64,000 bases of DNA from Petrolisthes cinctipes (lineage: Eukaryota > Arthropoda > Malacostraca > Decapoda > Porcellanidae): assembly GCA_033782935.1 (NCBI GenBank), contig JAWQEG010001538.1:248001-312000 (forward strand), given 5' to 3'. The translations under genes were made by a program, and so were the position numbers. The notes beneath the pieces were generated by a model. That model was given only the letters and a program-made list of their open reading frames with translations, ran no database searches and was not told the origin of the DNA. Below, one piece after another: positions 22,837-37,227 of the stretch; position 1 is the first letter of the stretch; every line of letters begins with the position of its first letter.

Positions 22837-22925
22837 CGTACGAATCGATGTCTCACAGAAATTAATAGTTGTGTTGGTCTTCAGTGTTCGTATTCCTCGT
22901 CACTGTCCTGTGTTAGACTGCCACG
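22837..22925 (-). other. Possible non-coding first exon of the CACTA zinc-finger gene
   Basis: The minus strand has a GC-balanced stretch without ATG ending CGTACG|GTAAGTAAC. A fair acceptor (ACTTGATACGTAG) lies 12 bases before the zinc-finger ATG. Inferred from splice signals only. Confidence 0.35.
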
Positions 22926-23689
22926 TAGATAAAAAATAAATGTTCAAAGTATTCTTCTTAACATTCATTCTACCATTATCGCACTATAGTAACGTGAAAT
23001 GAAAGTTATGATTATATAAAGTACTATTTACCTAATGACATACCGAAATTATAAGCTCGGTAGGCTACCTGGCAACTCGATCAGGGTGCATATGCCAAGT
23101 GTCGCGATCTACATTAATGCATTAAAAGAAATGTTTTTTTTTTTTAATATTCGGTGTTATTATGGTTAATGGTTTACTGTTACAGAATCTGTGTTGTATT
23201 TCTAATATTTCACAAAGAAAAAATCTTGAATTTTACGTCAACTGAAGTAGGTAATTTGCATCATTTACAGGCAAATTGTATTTTAAAATACAGCAATTTA
23301 CCTGTATGTCAGTTCATCAAAAATATATACTAAAAACTATAATGAAGGGTCATATAGTAATTCACACACACTCAATACAATATTCTAAACATTCAGCAAA
23401 ACAATAATTGCATGTATGATGATGCTGGATAAAGATCCAAACTGAGTGCTACAGTCTGACCTGTTTTTTCAATTACAGGGATTTATCTGTTGCTAAATAC
23501 AAGAATTTTTCTGTAAAAATAACATAAACTTTTTACAGTGTAGTCCTTTCTTTTAGGCATAATAGATCAATATAAAAAATATGAGAGGGTTGGACAGGCA
23601 ATCACACATCGCGAAAGCTATAAGCCCTTGAACAAGCCTAATCGCCAAATCAACCAATCACGTCTACAGAAACAAAAAACAGCCAGAAG

Positions 23690-24144
23690 CCAGATGCACC
23701 GTGGCTCCATGGCTTCTTCCAGAAGTGTACACCTGCACTTTCTTTTCAGACAAGAATGAATCTCTTCCTCCTCCAGTGACTCGTTCCCTATTCTTAGAAC
23801 ATGCCTCCTCTCACAGGGAGTCCCTCCCTGTGTACACCAATCGGTCAAAGTCTGATGCTGGAGTTGGTTTTGAGGCTGTCTTTCCTGACTTGTGTCGTGG
23901 CGGCAGGCTCCCTTTTGTTTATGTCCATTTTTACTGCTGAGCTCTCGGTCATTTTATATGCCCTCCAAGATATTTTTACTCTACCTCAGCCTTCTTTTAC
24001 TATTTTTAGTGATTCCTGTAGTGCCTTGCAGGCCATGGGCAATTTTAACCCATCCCATCCCTTGGTGTTGGCCATTCTCGAGTGGCTTGTCCTCCTGGGA
24101 CGTCGTGGCCACAGAGTTACATTTTGTTGGGTTCCGGCTCATGT
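23690..24144 (+). pseudogene. I-group LINE RNase H region, left half of an interrupted copy
   Basis: Collinear with 380-830. It contains RSKSDAGVGFEAVF, the intact catalytic TAELSVILYAL, FSDSCSALQAMGN and VTFCWVPAHV. It stops inside the RNase H domain at GGCTCATGT (24136-24144), which is repeated at 28754-28762 where the same protein resumes. The copy was therefore split by the RTE-like insertion. It is 5' truncated near 23690. Confidence 0.85.
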
Positions 24145-24181
24145 TTTGCGAAGTGGCAGTATCGTAACCAATGAGGTGAAT
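24145..24181 (+). other. U4 snRNA-like 5' head of the RTE-like element
   Basis: The first bases after the target duplication, TTTGCGAAGTGGCAGTATCG and then TAACCAATGAGGTGAAT, match the 5' end of U4 snRNA at about 33 of 36 positions by my recollection of U4. The match starts exactly at the insertion boundary, two or three bases into U4. After AGGTGAAT the similarity stops, but ATTCACCT near 24220 could pair with it. Confidence 0.65.
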
Positions 24182-24645
24182 GCTGCTGCGGTAAAGCTAA
24201 ACCGTCAGTATTGGGAAAGGATTCACCTCGGTGACCTACCCCTCCTCAGGAAGGGTAGGTAAGCCTTACCCCAGCTCCACGTGGCAACCTCGGGTAACAG
24301 CTCCTTTTTTTTTCTTTTTTTTATAAAGCAGGAGGTGAAGCTAAAGGGGGAGGCGGTGTGGGGAATTAGATTTAGCTTCCTCCAAATATAGGTTTTAAAA
24401 ATTGTATATATATTTTTAAGTTTTTAACATCTTTTAACATCATTTGTGACCCTTTTTATTAATGCTGACGGCCCGTGTCCCTCCGGGAATGAGCGCTGCA
24501 TTGACCTTGCCAGACATCAGCGGCCCCCCAGTGGGGAAGTGGACAGATAGGGTTGCGGGCAAGGGGAGGGGGGGGGGTCTCCGGGGTTTTCCCTGTAAGG
24601 GGAGGGGGGAAAGGTGGGTGTATGAGAGTGATAACAATAAATAAA
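24182..24645 (+). mobile_element. 5' UTR of the RTE-like element
   Basis: No long plus-strand ORF. It includes a poly-T patch near 24305 and the segment GCTGCATTGACCTTGCCAGA preceding a G-rich run at 24563-24575. The minus-strand proline-rich frames here are shadows of purine-rich sequence. Confidence 0.55.
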
Positions 24646-24649
24646 TGTA

Positions 24650-24953
24650 AATGGTATAGTTGATAGGACAAAGGGGCGAGAGATAGTTGAATGTTTAAAG
24701 ACTGGAGGAGTGGATGTGATGGGAGTGAGAGACACACTTGAAAGGAGATGAAGTGGAGGAGTGTGAGGCTGGAGGAGAGAGTGTGATGAGGGAGGTGTAG
24801 TTTGCACCGGAATGGATGAGAAGTGTAAAGGAAGGGGGAGGGAAGGGTGTGAGGTGCTGGTATCGCCAAGGGTGTGGAAGGGAGTAGTTTGACATGGATG
24901 GTGTGGGACGAGAGTATCATGGTTGTCAGAGAAGATTGGATCGGTAAAGTATG
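24650..24953 (+). pseudogene. RTE-like endonuclease, N-terminal part
   Basis: The frame reads REIVECLKTGGVDVMGVRDT, the EEP start in which the catalytic glutamate of SETK should sit; here it is RDTL. It continues EGCEVLVSPRVWKGVV. Three in-frame stops are present. It runs without frame change into the 25978 segment once the solo LTR and one duplication copy are discounted. Confidence 0.65.
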
Positions 24954-25972
24954 TGTCACGAGTCGATATTCGTGGCATTATAATAAAGTATTCATAGTAT
25001 AGAGAGTAGGGCCTAATTAAGCCAGGCGCAGTAGATATTTCACTGGTATGTTTAGCTAGCTAGTACTTTATATACGTGAATACAATACAAATTAAAAAAA
25101 TAATCCACACACAGAACCCTTCAAGGCTATTCATCAACTGGTTGTTTAAGACAATTGGTTGGCAGGTAAGCGAGAGAGAAAGCCGGCTTTTCGTACAAGG
25201 CTGGTAGAGGGTTGCCTTAGAGACTACCTCGAACCTAAGGTAAGGATTGAACTCACGAGTGATACAGGTGTGAATTGACATTGAAAATCACAGCAAAGTG
25301 TGAAGAATCTATAACTGTAAGTCTATGAAACGATCTGAAAGTTATATAACGAACTCAGTGTAGTTTGAAATTGAATATTAATTAAAGTAATTGAGTAGGA
25401 AGGTCTTGGAATAGCACCTAATAATTAATTACAGTGTTATACTTGCACAATCATTGCAAATTAACGTAAGATAGGATTCTCGCAAAAATTTCGTAAGAAA
25501 AATCGTAGAAAAAAATCGAAGATGATAAACCAGGATTAACGAAAACCCGTTACGAAAAAACGTTAAAGAAACGAGTAGCGTAATCGTCGATTCTTGAGTT
25601 ATTATTATTAGCTAGCTAGCATTTCAATTTGTGTGAAAGTGTATGCGTGTGGAATTAATTTATTAAAAATTGTTTGATTAATTATTGTTGGTGTTTGACT
25701 GAAATTAAGAAATATAATAAAGTAACGTAAACGGGTTGTTTCCGTAAACCTTACGATTCTGCTACTACTACAATATGCATAAATAGTGAAAACGAAACCT
25801 ATATAATAAATTAATTGTTGACAAAGTGGGAAGATAAGGAGGCCAGATTAAATCTCTACAGACGACCGTTGAACCAACACAGTGAGACGTCCATATATTA
25901 TAAGTCCGGGATAAGGTAAGAATAATTATCAGTAATAATTTACATCTTCATATAACCCAACTTTTCGTCACA
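24954..25972. mobile_element. Solo LTR of an LTR retrotransposon, 1019 bp
   Basis: It begins TGTCACGAGTC and ends TTCGTCACA, so TG...CA with an imperfect terminal inverted repeat (TGTCACGA/TGTGACGA). It is flanked by a perfect 5-bp duplication GTATG (24949-24953 and 25973-25977), as left by Gypsy, BEL or Copia integrases. No coding capacity. An internal region is absent, so it is a recombination-derived solo LTR. Family unknown. Confidence 0.85.
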
Positions 25973-25977
25973 GTATG

Positions 25978-26460
25978 CATGGGTGTGTGCATATGCACCG
26001 GTGAATGAGAGGAGCAAGATGGGGAAAGAGAAGATGAGTGTTTTCTGGGAGGAGCTGAATGGGTGTCTGAGGATGTTTGAGAGTGGGAGGAAGATTGTAA
26101 TGATGGGAGACATGAATGGGAAAATAGGAAATGAGAGAGTAGGAAGTTTTGTTGGTAAATGGGGTGTGGAAGGAGTGAATGAGAATGGGAAGTATCTGGT
26201 GGTCATCTGTGCTGAGTGGGGGTTGTTTTTGGCTAACACTTTCTTTCAGCACAAGATGATACACCAATATACATGAAGGAGAAGGGATGATAGAGAAGAA
26301 CAAAAGAGTTTAGTTGATTAAGTAGCTGTGGATGAAAGATTACGGAAAGATGTGGTGGATGCTAAAGTAGTGTGAGGAATGGTTCAATGATCCGACCATT
26401 TTGCGGTCTTGGTAAGGATTAAGTGGGAGTACTGTAGGAGGGATGAAGGGGAGAACAAGA
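25978..26460 (+). pseudogene. RTE-like endonuclease, C-terminal part
   Basis: VCAYAPVNERSKMGKEK, IVMMGDMNGKIGNERVG (GDMN metal-binding motif), LFLANTFFQHKMIHQYT and SDHFAVLVRIKW (SDH catalytic histidine) give the order of an EEP endonuclease. In-frame stops interrupt after HQYT. Immediately after, the sequence jumps to the middle of RT, so the RT N-terminus is deleted near 26465. Confidence 0.8.
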
Positions 26461-26469
26461 GGCAGGTGG

Positions 26470-28740
<2,271 letters not shown>

Positions 28741-28753
28741 GTCAGAGAGAGCT

Positions 28754-29590
28754 GGCTCATGTGGGTGTCGATGGGAATAAGCGAACTGACGCCCTGGCTA
28801 AGCTTCGGCCTCCTGCCAGGCGTCATCCCGTACCTGCAGTGGACCTTTGACCCTACATAGATGCTGCCGTTCATTCCTGCTGACAGAACAGATGGGATGC
28901 CATCGGGGCTAACAAGCTCCACGGCATCCGCCAGCGCCTGGGTTTGTGGAGCTACAGCGGCCTGTCCCGCCGATGGGAGACCGCTGTTACCCGTCTCCGC
29001 ATTGGCCACTCACGTTTGACTTCTGGATTTTTAATGGAGAGGGCTCCCCCTCCCTACTGTGGTGATTGTCTGGTCCCTTTGACAGTACGGCATCTTATTA
29101 TGGAGTGTCCCAGCCTTGGGGACCTTCGTCGTAGGCACCTCTCTGAGTACCGGGTGAGGGACGGTTCTTACAGTCTGTCCCAGGTGCTCAGGGAGGAGGC
29201 TTGTAGTGTGGGAGGGAACACCCTTTCCTATGTGGAGGAGGCTGGCCTTCTCAACAATTGTGAATTTTATGATAATTATGGCTTCCCTTTTTTTTTTTTT
29301 TACATAGTCCAATGTTATTAATTTTGATTCTCTTATATATCTTACCTAAGTTAATTAGGTTACTTTAGTAAAAAAAAAAAAAAAAATTATATAATTATTA
29401 TGTCCTTTTAATCATCTCCTTCTCCCTTTTGGGGTAATGAATCCTGGCTAATGTGTATAAATATTTTATTAATGATATAAATGACCATATATATGACTTT
29501 GAATTTATATTATGTTGGGCGGTATATGACCTTAGCTGTTGCGCTGCCAGATGCCTAGTGGCATCTATTAATCAACCAATCAATAAAATT
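28754..29590 (+). pseudogene. I-group LINE RNase H and C-terminus, right half of the interrupted copy, with 3' tail
   Basis: It resumes at HVGVDGNKRTDALAKLRP, the last RNase H motif, then LHGIRQRLGLWSYSGLSRRW, TRLRIGHSRLTSGFL, a CGDC...H...C segment and LREEACSVGG. The 3' UTR ends CTGTTGCGCTGCCAGATGCC and an ATCA-unit tail (29565-29585). Stops after VDL and HSC make it inactive. Confidence 0.85.
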
Positions 29591-29985
29591 CATCTGGCGG
29601 AGCAACAAATACTATGTCAGATAGTAAGGCTTCACTTACATCTTATGTTGCTGACTCATATTTTATTGAACACATGGCAAGACACCCGGATTAGGTCCCA
29701 GTTTTCACTGATGGGTTCAAATCCAGTGATGGGTTGGGATTTGGAGATATTTTTCAAATTTTTAGTTATTTGAATTATTTTAATTATTTGTTAATCTTAA
29801 TTCTTTTTATCATTTTCATCATGATAATAATTTTATAATAATATTTATGATTTTCAATGTTTTATTTTTATAATTTTTTTAGTCGAAAAATTGTATTACA
29901 TATATATATTTATTGGGCCGTATTTGACCAAGATATTGCGCTGCCATGAAATATAATATTATATCTATCAATCAATCAGTCAATA
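29591..29985 (+). pseudogene. Decayed I-group LINE 3' fragment, second copy
   Basis: FTDGFKSSDGLGFGDIF (about 29705) is the start of RNase H. The rest of the domain is deleted. The 3' UTR keeps GGCCGTATTTGACC...GCGCTGCC and ends in ATCAATCAATC (29965-29980). Confidence 0.65.
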
Positions 29986-30993
<1,008 letters not shown>

Positions 30994-31019
30994 ACGGCAA
31001 TTAAAGTACCCTGATCATT

Positions 31020-31215
31020 ATTACTTTAAAACAGGTTTTAGGGAAGCTTCACGGAGGGACTTCCCACTACCACCTTGACAAAAGGTCTTACTCATTCAAC
31101 AAGTTTTCTCTAATCCTGGGCCAATAGCAGAAGAGCGGACCCGAGGAGTAATATTCATGGCAGTAATTGGGACCCGTATATGAGTCCCTGAAGCACCTGA
31201 TATGTTAGAAGTAGG
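31020..31215 (-). pseudogene. I-group LINE ORF1 C-terminal fragment
   Basis: The complement of this stretch matches the ORF1 tails at 39540-39710 and 52440-52620 (CCACTACCACCTTGACAAAAG, GGCCCAGGATTAGAG). About 195 bases only. Confidence 0.75.
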
Positions 31216-31700
31216 CGAAGTCCTGTTCTACCTTCATATTTTCAATGGCATATCTCTCTTTTTTTAGGCTTCTGTTTCTGCCCCTATTAAACTATGATCC
31301 GAATCCAGGGACACTGAAGGCATGGCCTTTACATCCTTGAAAAACAAAACCTTTTTATTGTTGTTTATTACAAGGTCTATTAATATTTTGTTACTACAAT
31401 CCTGTGCTTCCTCATTCCATCTGATTTATGATTATCTTTATGCTTATAGAATGTGTTCATCACTGATTGACTAATTACTATGCAATAGTCTACAATCCTT
31501 TCTCCTCTATTTATTGTCTCAATATCAAATTCTTCAATAAAGTTTTCAATTCCCTATACTTCCTGTTCACATATTCAAACACTATGTTTCAGATATTTCC
31601 TAAAGAAGTCGATAAAAGTCCTCCTTTCCTTGCCTTTGTTTTTCTTGATGGGGTGCATAAACCTGTATAATTGTTTATTTACAGTTCTTTAATTGTATAG
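31216..31700 (-). pseudogene. LINE endonuclease (EEP) fragment, probably RTE-like
   Basis: The minus strand gives KVLFFKDVKAMPSVSLDSDH, resembling the C-terminal SDH block of an EEP endonuclease of an RTE-type element. Upstream (31390-31690) are scattered frames with several stops. Assignment rests mainly on the SDH motif. Confidence 0.4.
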
Positions 31701-31989
31701 TCACTTTTAGTATTCTCAAATTTACATAGTCTACATTCTTTTAAATTCCAATTTCCTAGCTACAATTACATCAATAGCATACATATGCCTATCAGTACAC
31801 ATTGTATATTAATACCACTTCAATCAATTAATTTCATGTACTCTAGCAATTAATGTCAGGAGTACAAACACGTGGATCAGTTGGTCGTTGGCAAGCAGCA
31901 CTATCAGCCGATCTCAAATGGGCACAGCCCCGCGCGCAATTAAAATATTTCATGGCATGACCCTTGACTCGTGACACTACCCAACCCAC

Positions 31990-32258
31990 CATTTGCAGAG
32001 TGGTTCAAAACTCTAGCGACAAACACTGTGCCCTAATATGTAAACAGATTGTAAGTAAAATTGTCTAAATAACAAAAACGCACTTATAAATTCCAAGATT
32101 TGCTGAGTTTCTAACAGAAATCACTGGAAAAATATACATTTCAAGTTGAAAATAGTGTTGTGGAAGGCATAGCAAACTGCATGTCCAGTGGAACATAGCA
32201 ACTTCTTGTTTATTCTTAACTCACCTACGTAGATGCTATGAAAAGATAAACAGAGGCA
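31990..32258 (+). repeat. Dispersed repeat, copy 2
   Basis: Collinear with 3165-3440. It ends at CAGAGGCA where a TTAA-targeted element has inserted. Confidence 0.6.
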
Positions 32259-32262
32259 TTAA

Positions 32263-32847
32263 CCCTGCAGCACTGAAAATGGGTATAGATTACCCAACGC
32301 TAGTGACGTCACACACATTGCTCACCCTTCGACCCAAGGCAGGGAGCTGGGACTTGTGTAGCTTCAGTTTAGCAGACATTCTCATAGAGGTCGGCCCCGT
32401 CGCTCCACTCCTCTGCCTAGATTTCCCGCCAGACCCATGTTTGGGTACCGTTTACCCTAGTTCAGTGATAACGATATAAAAAAAAAAAAAAAAAAAAAAA
32501 CACTGTAATTATTATAGTAATAGACTCCCTGGGAGTCCTTGGAGACATGTGTGAAAATTTGGGCAAATTCCATAAAAGGGTCTTTTTTTAGTGAATTTTT
32601 TACCAAAATTATATTGAAAATGTTTCACTTTTTTACTGTTTAATTTTGTATTTTTATAATATACCTTTCTTAAAGTAAGTAAGGGTTTTTAATAGTTGAA
32701 TTAGCATTTATATGCCTTATACTTAGTGTGTACATGATAGCATTGATAAATTTGTACATTTACTATTTTTTTTATTTTCCAAAATCGGGTATACTATACC
32801 AGAGTTCAGTGATTATATAACAGGGACTTAAGTTCAGTCCTCCAGGG
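32263..32847. mobile_element. piggyBac-like MITE, 585 bp
   Basis: TTAA flanks both sides (32259-32262, 32848-32851). The ends CCCTGCAGCACTGAA and, on the complement, CCCTGGAGGACTGAA match at 13 of 15. Internal GGGTATAGATTACCC palindromes and a poly-A run at 32478. No transposase. TTAA duplication with CCC-starting ends is the piggyBac signature. Confidence 0.75.
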
Positions 32848-32851
32848 TTAA

Positions 32852-33440
32852 GGGGGTGTAGTCACTTGTCATAGGTGATGGTGATTTTTGAAACTTCTTC
32901 TTTATTCTTGTGTATAAATCACTTTTCTAGTAATGCATAATCACCAAGTATGTTTTTCTTTGTTATGCATATTTTCAGTGTAGTGACCATAAATACTGCG
33001 CATAAATTATATAATTAGTAATAGGAATTCATTGAACCAGCATTACCAAATCCTTAAGTCTTAGTTTCATATGAAAGATAAGACCACTGGTAATATCTTC
33101 ATCAGAGCAATTTTCATTTATCTCTCGTTTATATATTCAATGTGAAATTATAATTTGAAAATCTTTACAAAGTTGTAGATTTGTGAGGAGGCAAAGAGAT
33201 ACAATTGTATCCGTTACAAATTCCTTTTAGTGTTCTTATGAAAATACAGGCAAGGTTACGCGAATTACGATATACAACTTTTAATGTTATTTTTCTATTC
33301 AAAATGTCTGGGATCTACAGTTTCAATCAGGCCCACCTTGTCATGTCCACCCACAAGTTGGTAATACTTAATGCATTACAGTATGTATATCTTGTTTAAT
33401 TTTAGTGCAATAGAGAACAAATAATGCTACTACTCTTCTT
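32852..33440. other. AT-rich, no gene recognised
   Basis: May be intronic to the exon candidate at 33444 if that is real. Confidence 0.4.
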
Positions 33441-33443
33441 CAG

Positions 33444-33640
33444 AGTTACTCAATGCAGACACCAGGATGGCGTATGACACTTGCTATGACCCTTGGACTG
33501 CTCGCGGTTACGACAGCACAAGTTGTATGGGAACCAATGGCCGAGATGGTGGGCAAGTTGGTAAAACAACATTTCAGTGGCTGTCACCTGGTGTTGTTAA
33601 CTTCCTCACTACAATCTCCTCTAGTTCTCGCTCTTATCAG
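33444..33640 (+). CDS. Candidate host exon with signal peptide, possibly ionotropic receptor-like
   Basis: It is bounded by a pyrimidine-rich acceptor (CTACTACTCTTCTTCAG) and a donor (CTTATCAG|GTGAAAG). ATG at 33453 opens MQTPGWRMTLAMTLGLLAVTTAQ, a good signal peptide, followed by EPMAEMVGKLVKQHFSGCHL and VLLTSSLQSPLVLALIR. GC content is higher than in the flanks. The LVKQHFSGCHLVLLT stretch recalls the N-terminal region of crustacean variant ionotropic receptors, from memory and unchecked. No downstream exon was found before the Harbinger-like element, so this could be a gene fragment. Confidence 0.35.
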
Positions 33641-35459
33641 GTGAAAGTGATTTCACATAAGCTAATAATATCATTATAGTTACGTTGAAACATTCTCATG
33701 TGAAACAAAGTAATCGCGACATTGTTGTTTTCAGGTATTAAATGTACAGTACACCCTGAATCTACAGTACTTAACAATATATCAATAATATAATACGTCA
33801 GTTTTTTTTTTCTGGGGTGGGATCTTCAAAGCATCGTAACCGCAGTTATGATTCTCGTAGCGCCATATTTGCTCGTAAGTTGTTCATAACCGCTACGATC
33901 GTATCTTCAAAGCATTGTAAGGGAGTTTCCGTCCGCCATATTTGCTCGTAGCGCTACGAGAACTGAAAAGCACTCTTAAGGCTGATAGCAGGGTCGCGTA
34001 GTCGATAAACAACCCGTAAATAGTGAGATTTGAGTTTATTTACACTTGGCGCGGCCGACACAATGGTTGTTGTTGTTGTCACTTATCGGTAAATATAAAC
34101 AAGAGGAGGGGATTCATTGAGCAGCTTAGGAGAATGGAGCTGTAAGTGTCAATTTAAACTGATGCACTGTGAAATAGAAAGTTACAAAAAAAAAATTTGT
34201 ATCATTACTTTTGGAGTGTTTAAGAATAATAGGATATAATGGTGACTTACTAATTGCAAACAAAGCAGAAATTCTTCATTGTATAGTTAGACCTAACTTA
34301 ATCAATGTAGTATGAGTCTTTAATCCATAGTCCTTTGCATGAAGTGGATATTCTTAAGGTTGATAAACTTTCTTTATGATTGATTGACTTTCTAATAAAA
34401 ATATTACAAGCACATTAATGTGATGTGTGAGCTGGTAACATTTAAATAACTGGAATTATATACCTACTGATATATACTGGAGATGTGTAAAAGGTTGACC
34501 ATATTCCCGAATCTAAAGACAAAAATATGTCTCAGAATTAACTAATGCAAATATTATCATGTTGTAAAAGTCTCAATAACATGTACCGTACATGAACCTT
34601 TCCTACCAATTCAATTAATTTTATTGAACAGTATAATTTAATACATAATTTTCACCTGTTCTCATATTACATAAGATTTGTATTTTTCTAAAATAAATGC
34701 TTTTCAACAGCATATAACAAATATGTGACTGGTATTGGTTTTTCTAAATGTTTTAATTATAGACTATAAAAAAACCTACATTTTATTTACATATGACACC
34801 TGTAAAGTTTACAGAAATCCATGATACCTCCCTAGCTATTTGTACTATTAGTTTCCTGCATTATCACAGTTCATTACATTATATATACCTGAGTAAAAAC
34901 CTGCAAATTTATGATATTGGAAAGCTGTTTGAACTCATGTACTTTCCAACAATGACTGAAAACAAAAAAACACCAATTCCTTAATGACTACAGTACTGTA
35001 CTTGTTTGGCACTCTTCACATTGCTTGGACATATCACAAATATGGCAGAGAAATTATTAAAATACAAGATTAAAGCCACAGTACGGCATAAGTATATCCT
35101 TATAGTTAATCTTCGAACCTCGATATGTAAATAAAACTAAGACATTAATATTATTAGCCAAAGATAAGAATGCATGAAAAAAAAGTTGATTTTACTCAAA
35201 GAATAATAAATCTAACATAAAATGTGAATGTTAAAAGCAATATTTGAAAGACAAAATATATAATAATAATGTAATTTCTTAAAAAACATAAGCAGAAGTT
35301 AACAATACTTTAGATTGAAACCTACACACAAACCACACAACTAAAAACATACTTGCACACTAATAACTCTGTCACAAAATATAACACAACTTAAACCACA
35401 CTAATCATTAAAAAAAAAAATCACACACACACAACAAAACACACTTGAAAACAAATCAC

Positions 35460-35830
35460 CTTTTCTCGATAGCCTTTTTAATGTTCACCAAAGTTTCTGA
35501 TATTGTGGCTATATTTTCTGCAAGATCCATCAAAATATCCCTTATAGTCTTATGGACAACTAGTATATCTGGAGCTAGCGTAGCTTCCAGATAAGCTGTC
35601 ACACCTCCAGCTGACCTAGAGGAAGGGCGACTTGAGGCTACAGAGCTGTGATATGAATGCTCCTCACTTGGTGGTAGGTTCTACCAGTTTCGGCAAGCTG
35701 TCGCCAGTCAAAACCTCACAGTCTTCCACTGTAACTGGCCCGAAGTCCTGCCAACTTGGCCCAGGTCTAGGTGAAGGGGCCCTTGATGGCAGTCCTGGGT
35801 CATCCACATCACCTTATTATGAAATTATGA
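35460..35830 (-). pseudogene. Terminal exon of Harbinger-like element gene (Myb/SANT partner-like C-terminus)
   Basis: After the acceptor CATAATAAG the frame reads DVDDPGLPSRAPSPRPGPSW, then ILVVHKTIRDILMDLAENIA and TISETLVNIKKAIEKR with a TGA stop at about 35462. One single-base frameshift lies near 35650 (after VEPTT). The leucine-rich helical end is like that of trihelix/Myb partner proteins of Harbinger elements, which carry the nuclease to DNA. Confidence 0.45.
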
Positions 35831-36439
35831 AAATTAGCAACTTTCATATAATTTTAGAGAAATATTAAGGATTATCGTTATGAATTAAAATTGTAAAGTC
35901 ACTCTTAAGGAAAGCAGTATATAATTAGTCATACATATAAGTACAGCAGCAGTACTGCAATTTTTACTTGGTTAAAGTACTCATATGATACATATGGAAT
36001 CCAACAAAGCATCACAAATTTAGTTTTGATTAACATGGCTCCAATTTTTTCGACTACACATGAACTGCTAACAGGAGTTATTTATATGACACACAAAATG
36101 TATAAATCACTATGTACTTGACTCCTGTATATTGGTCATCATTGTACATGTACCGTATTTACTGAAGGTATGGATATATGAGAACATCTTGTATATTTGT
36201 TCCTAGGACTAAGGCCTTATGATTTGCACTGTTTAACTTTGAATGGAATTGAGAGGTAATGCTGCTCAAAATGTATGTTTTATATATATAAACTCAATAT
36301 AATTACTTCACATAGTGCCACTGAGGGAAGATTTCCATATTACTAGCCTAGATGAACAGCAGGATATTTTTTACTGTTATATACTGTACATACTGCCTGG
36401 GTCTTGGAGTCCACAGAAATACCCGACACTTGCACTTCT

Positions 36440-36501
36440 TTAATGACGAGCCATAGCCTCTTCTATGTGGGTGAATGTCTTTGTGTCACTAGTGTCACCA
36501 C
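36440..36501 (-). other. Possible alternative last exon in the Harbinger-like element
   Basis: The acceptor CGTTATATTTCAG is followed by a frame GDTSDTKTFTHIEEAMARH and a TAA stop. Its phase does not match the exon at 37153-37227 directly, so an intermediate exon would be required. Confidence 0.25.
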
Positions 36502-37152
36502 CTGAAATATAACGAAAAATGGTACATAATTCAATAACAAAGCAGAACCAAGCAGAATAAATTACAATACCTGGTTATCGTATTAAAATGGTACTGTATC
36601 TAAATCAGGCAATGGACACCCCCCCCATCCTTCAACCTATGTGTTCCCATGCCAACAGCCGAATCCATAATATAAATAATGCTTATATAATATATTTTCT
36701 TGATCTGTCTTTCTATAAAACTGTTTGAAGTCTTAGTTATTATATTGCACATGCCAGATTTCACTACATATGGTATATTTCTGCCTGTTACTTGGTAATG
36801 GCAATCAACTGTACAGATTTTGAGATTAATATAGAAACTACTGTAGGTAGGTGTAAAGGAAATAAAACAGTGACAGTAGAAGTTAAAAGAATATAATGTC
36901 CTCCCAGTCAATGTCTTTGATTTATTTTTATGACAACCAGCTACCAGTAAACTATTTGTATCATGCTGTTCTTGATTTACAGTACGTAACCTAACCTATC
37001 TTAAACTAAACTAGCCAAACCTAACCTAACCAAAAATCTATATACAATATCATACCAGTGATTGGCGTGATATTAAAAATATGCCCGGGGCAGCTGCCTT
37101 ATCTCCACTGTTGTGTTAAATGTTTATCAACACAGTATAATAATTCACTTAC

Positions 37153-37227
37153 CTGTCTTTTGCTGTTAATTCCTGTCTGATGTAACTTGGTGACTGTGTC
37201 ATCTCTATCAGCTGGTGGTGTTGACAT
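37153..37227 (-). pseudogene. First coding exon of Harbinger-like element gene
   Basis: ATG at 37227 opens MSTPPADRDDTVTKLHQTG, ending AGACAG|GTAAGTGAA, a strong donor, in phase 0. It lies 310 bp inside the right terminal repeat on the same strand as the 35460-35830 exon. Confidence 0.45.

Larger units (their letters stand above)
18356..23540 (-). mobile_element. CACTA (EnSpm)-type DNA transposon, 5185 bp, internally deleted
   Basis: The ends are CACTGTAAAAAATCTC and, on the complement, CACTGTAAAAAGTTTATG. The match extends to about 34 bp, ending ACAGAAAAA. TA flanks both ends (18354-18355 and 23541-23542), a 2-bp target duplication. CACTR termini and subterminal repeat arrays define the CACTA superfamily. 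Inside, on the minus strand, are a C2H2 zinc-finger exon and three splice-compatible exons of an accessory protein. A transposase core of about 500 residues is missing, so the element is a deletion derivative. Strand is given by its genes. Confidence 0.7.

Noticed and set aside
24145..24300. Functional U4 snRNA gene
   Set aside because: Similarity ends after about 37 bases and the rest of U4 (Sm site, 3' stem) is absent.
24439..24980. Overlapping minus-strand Ser/Thr/Pro-rich ORFs up to 166 codons
   Set aside because: Shadows of the purine-rich plus strand that encodes the RTE-like endonuclease; the plus strand carries recognisable motifs.
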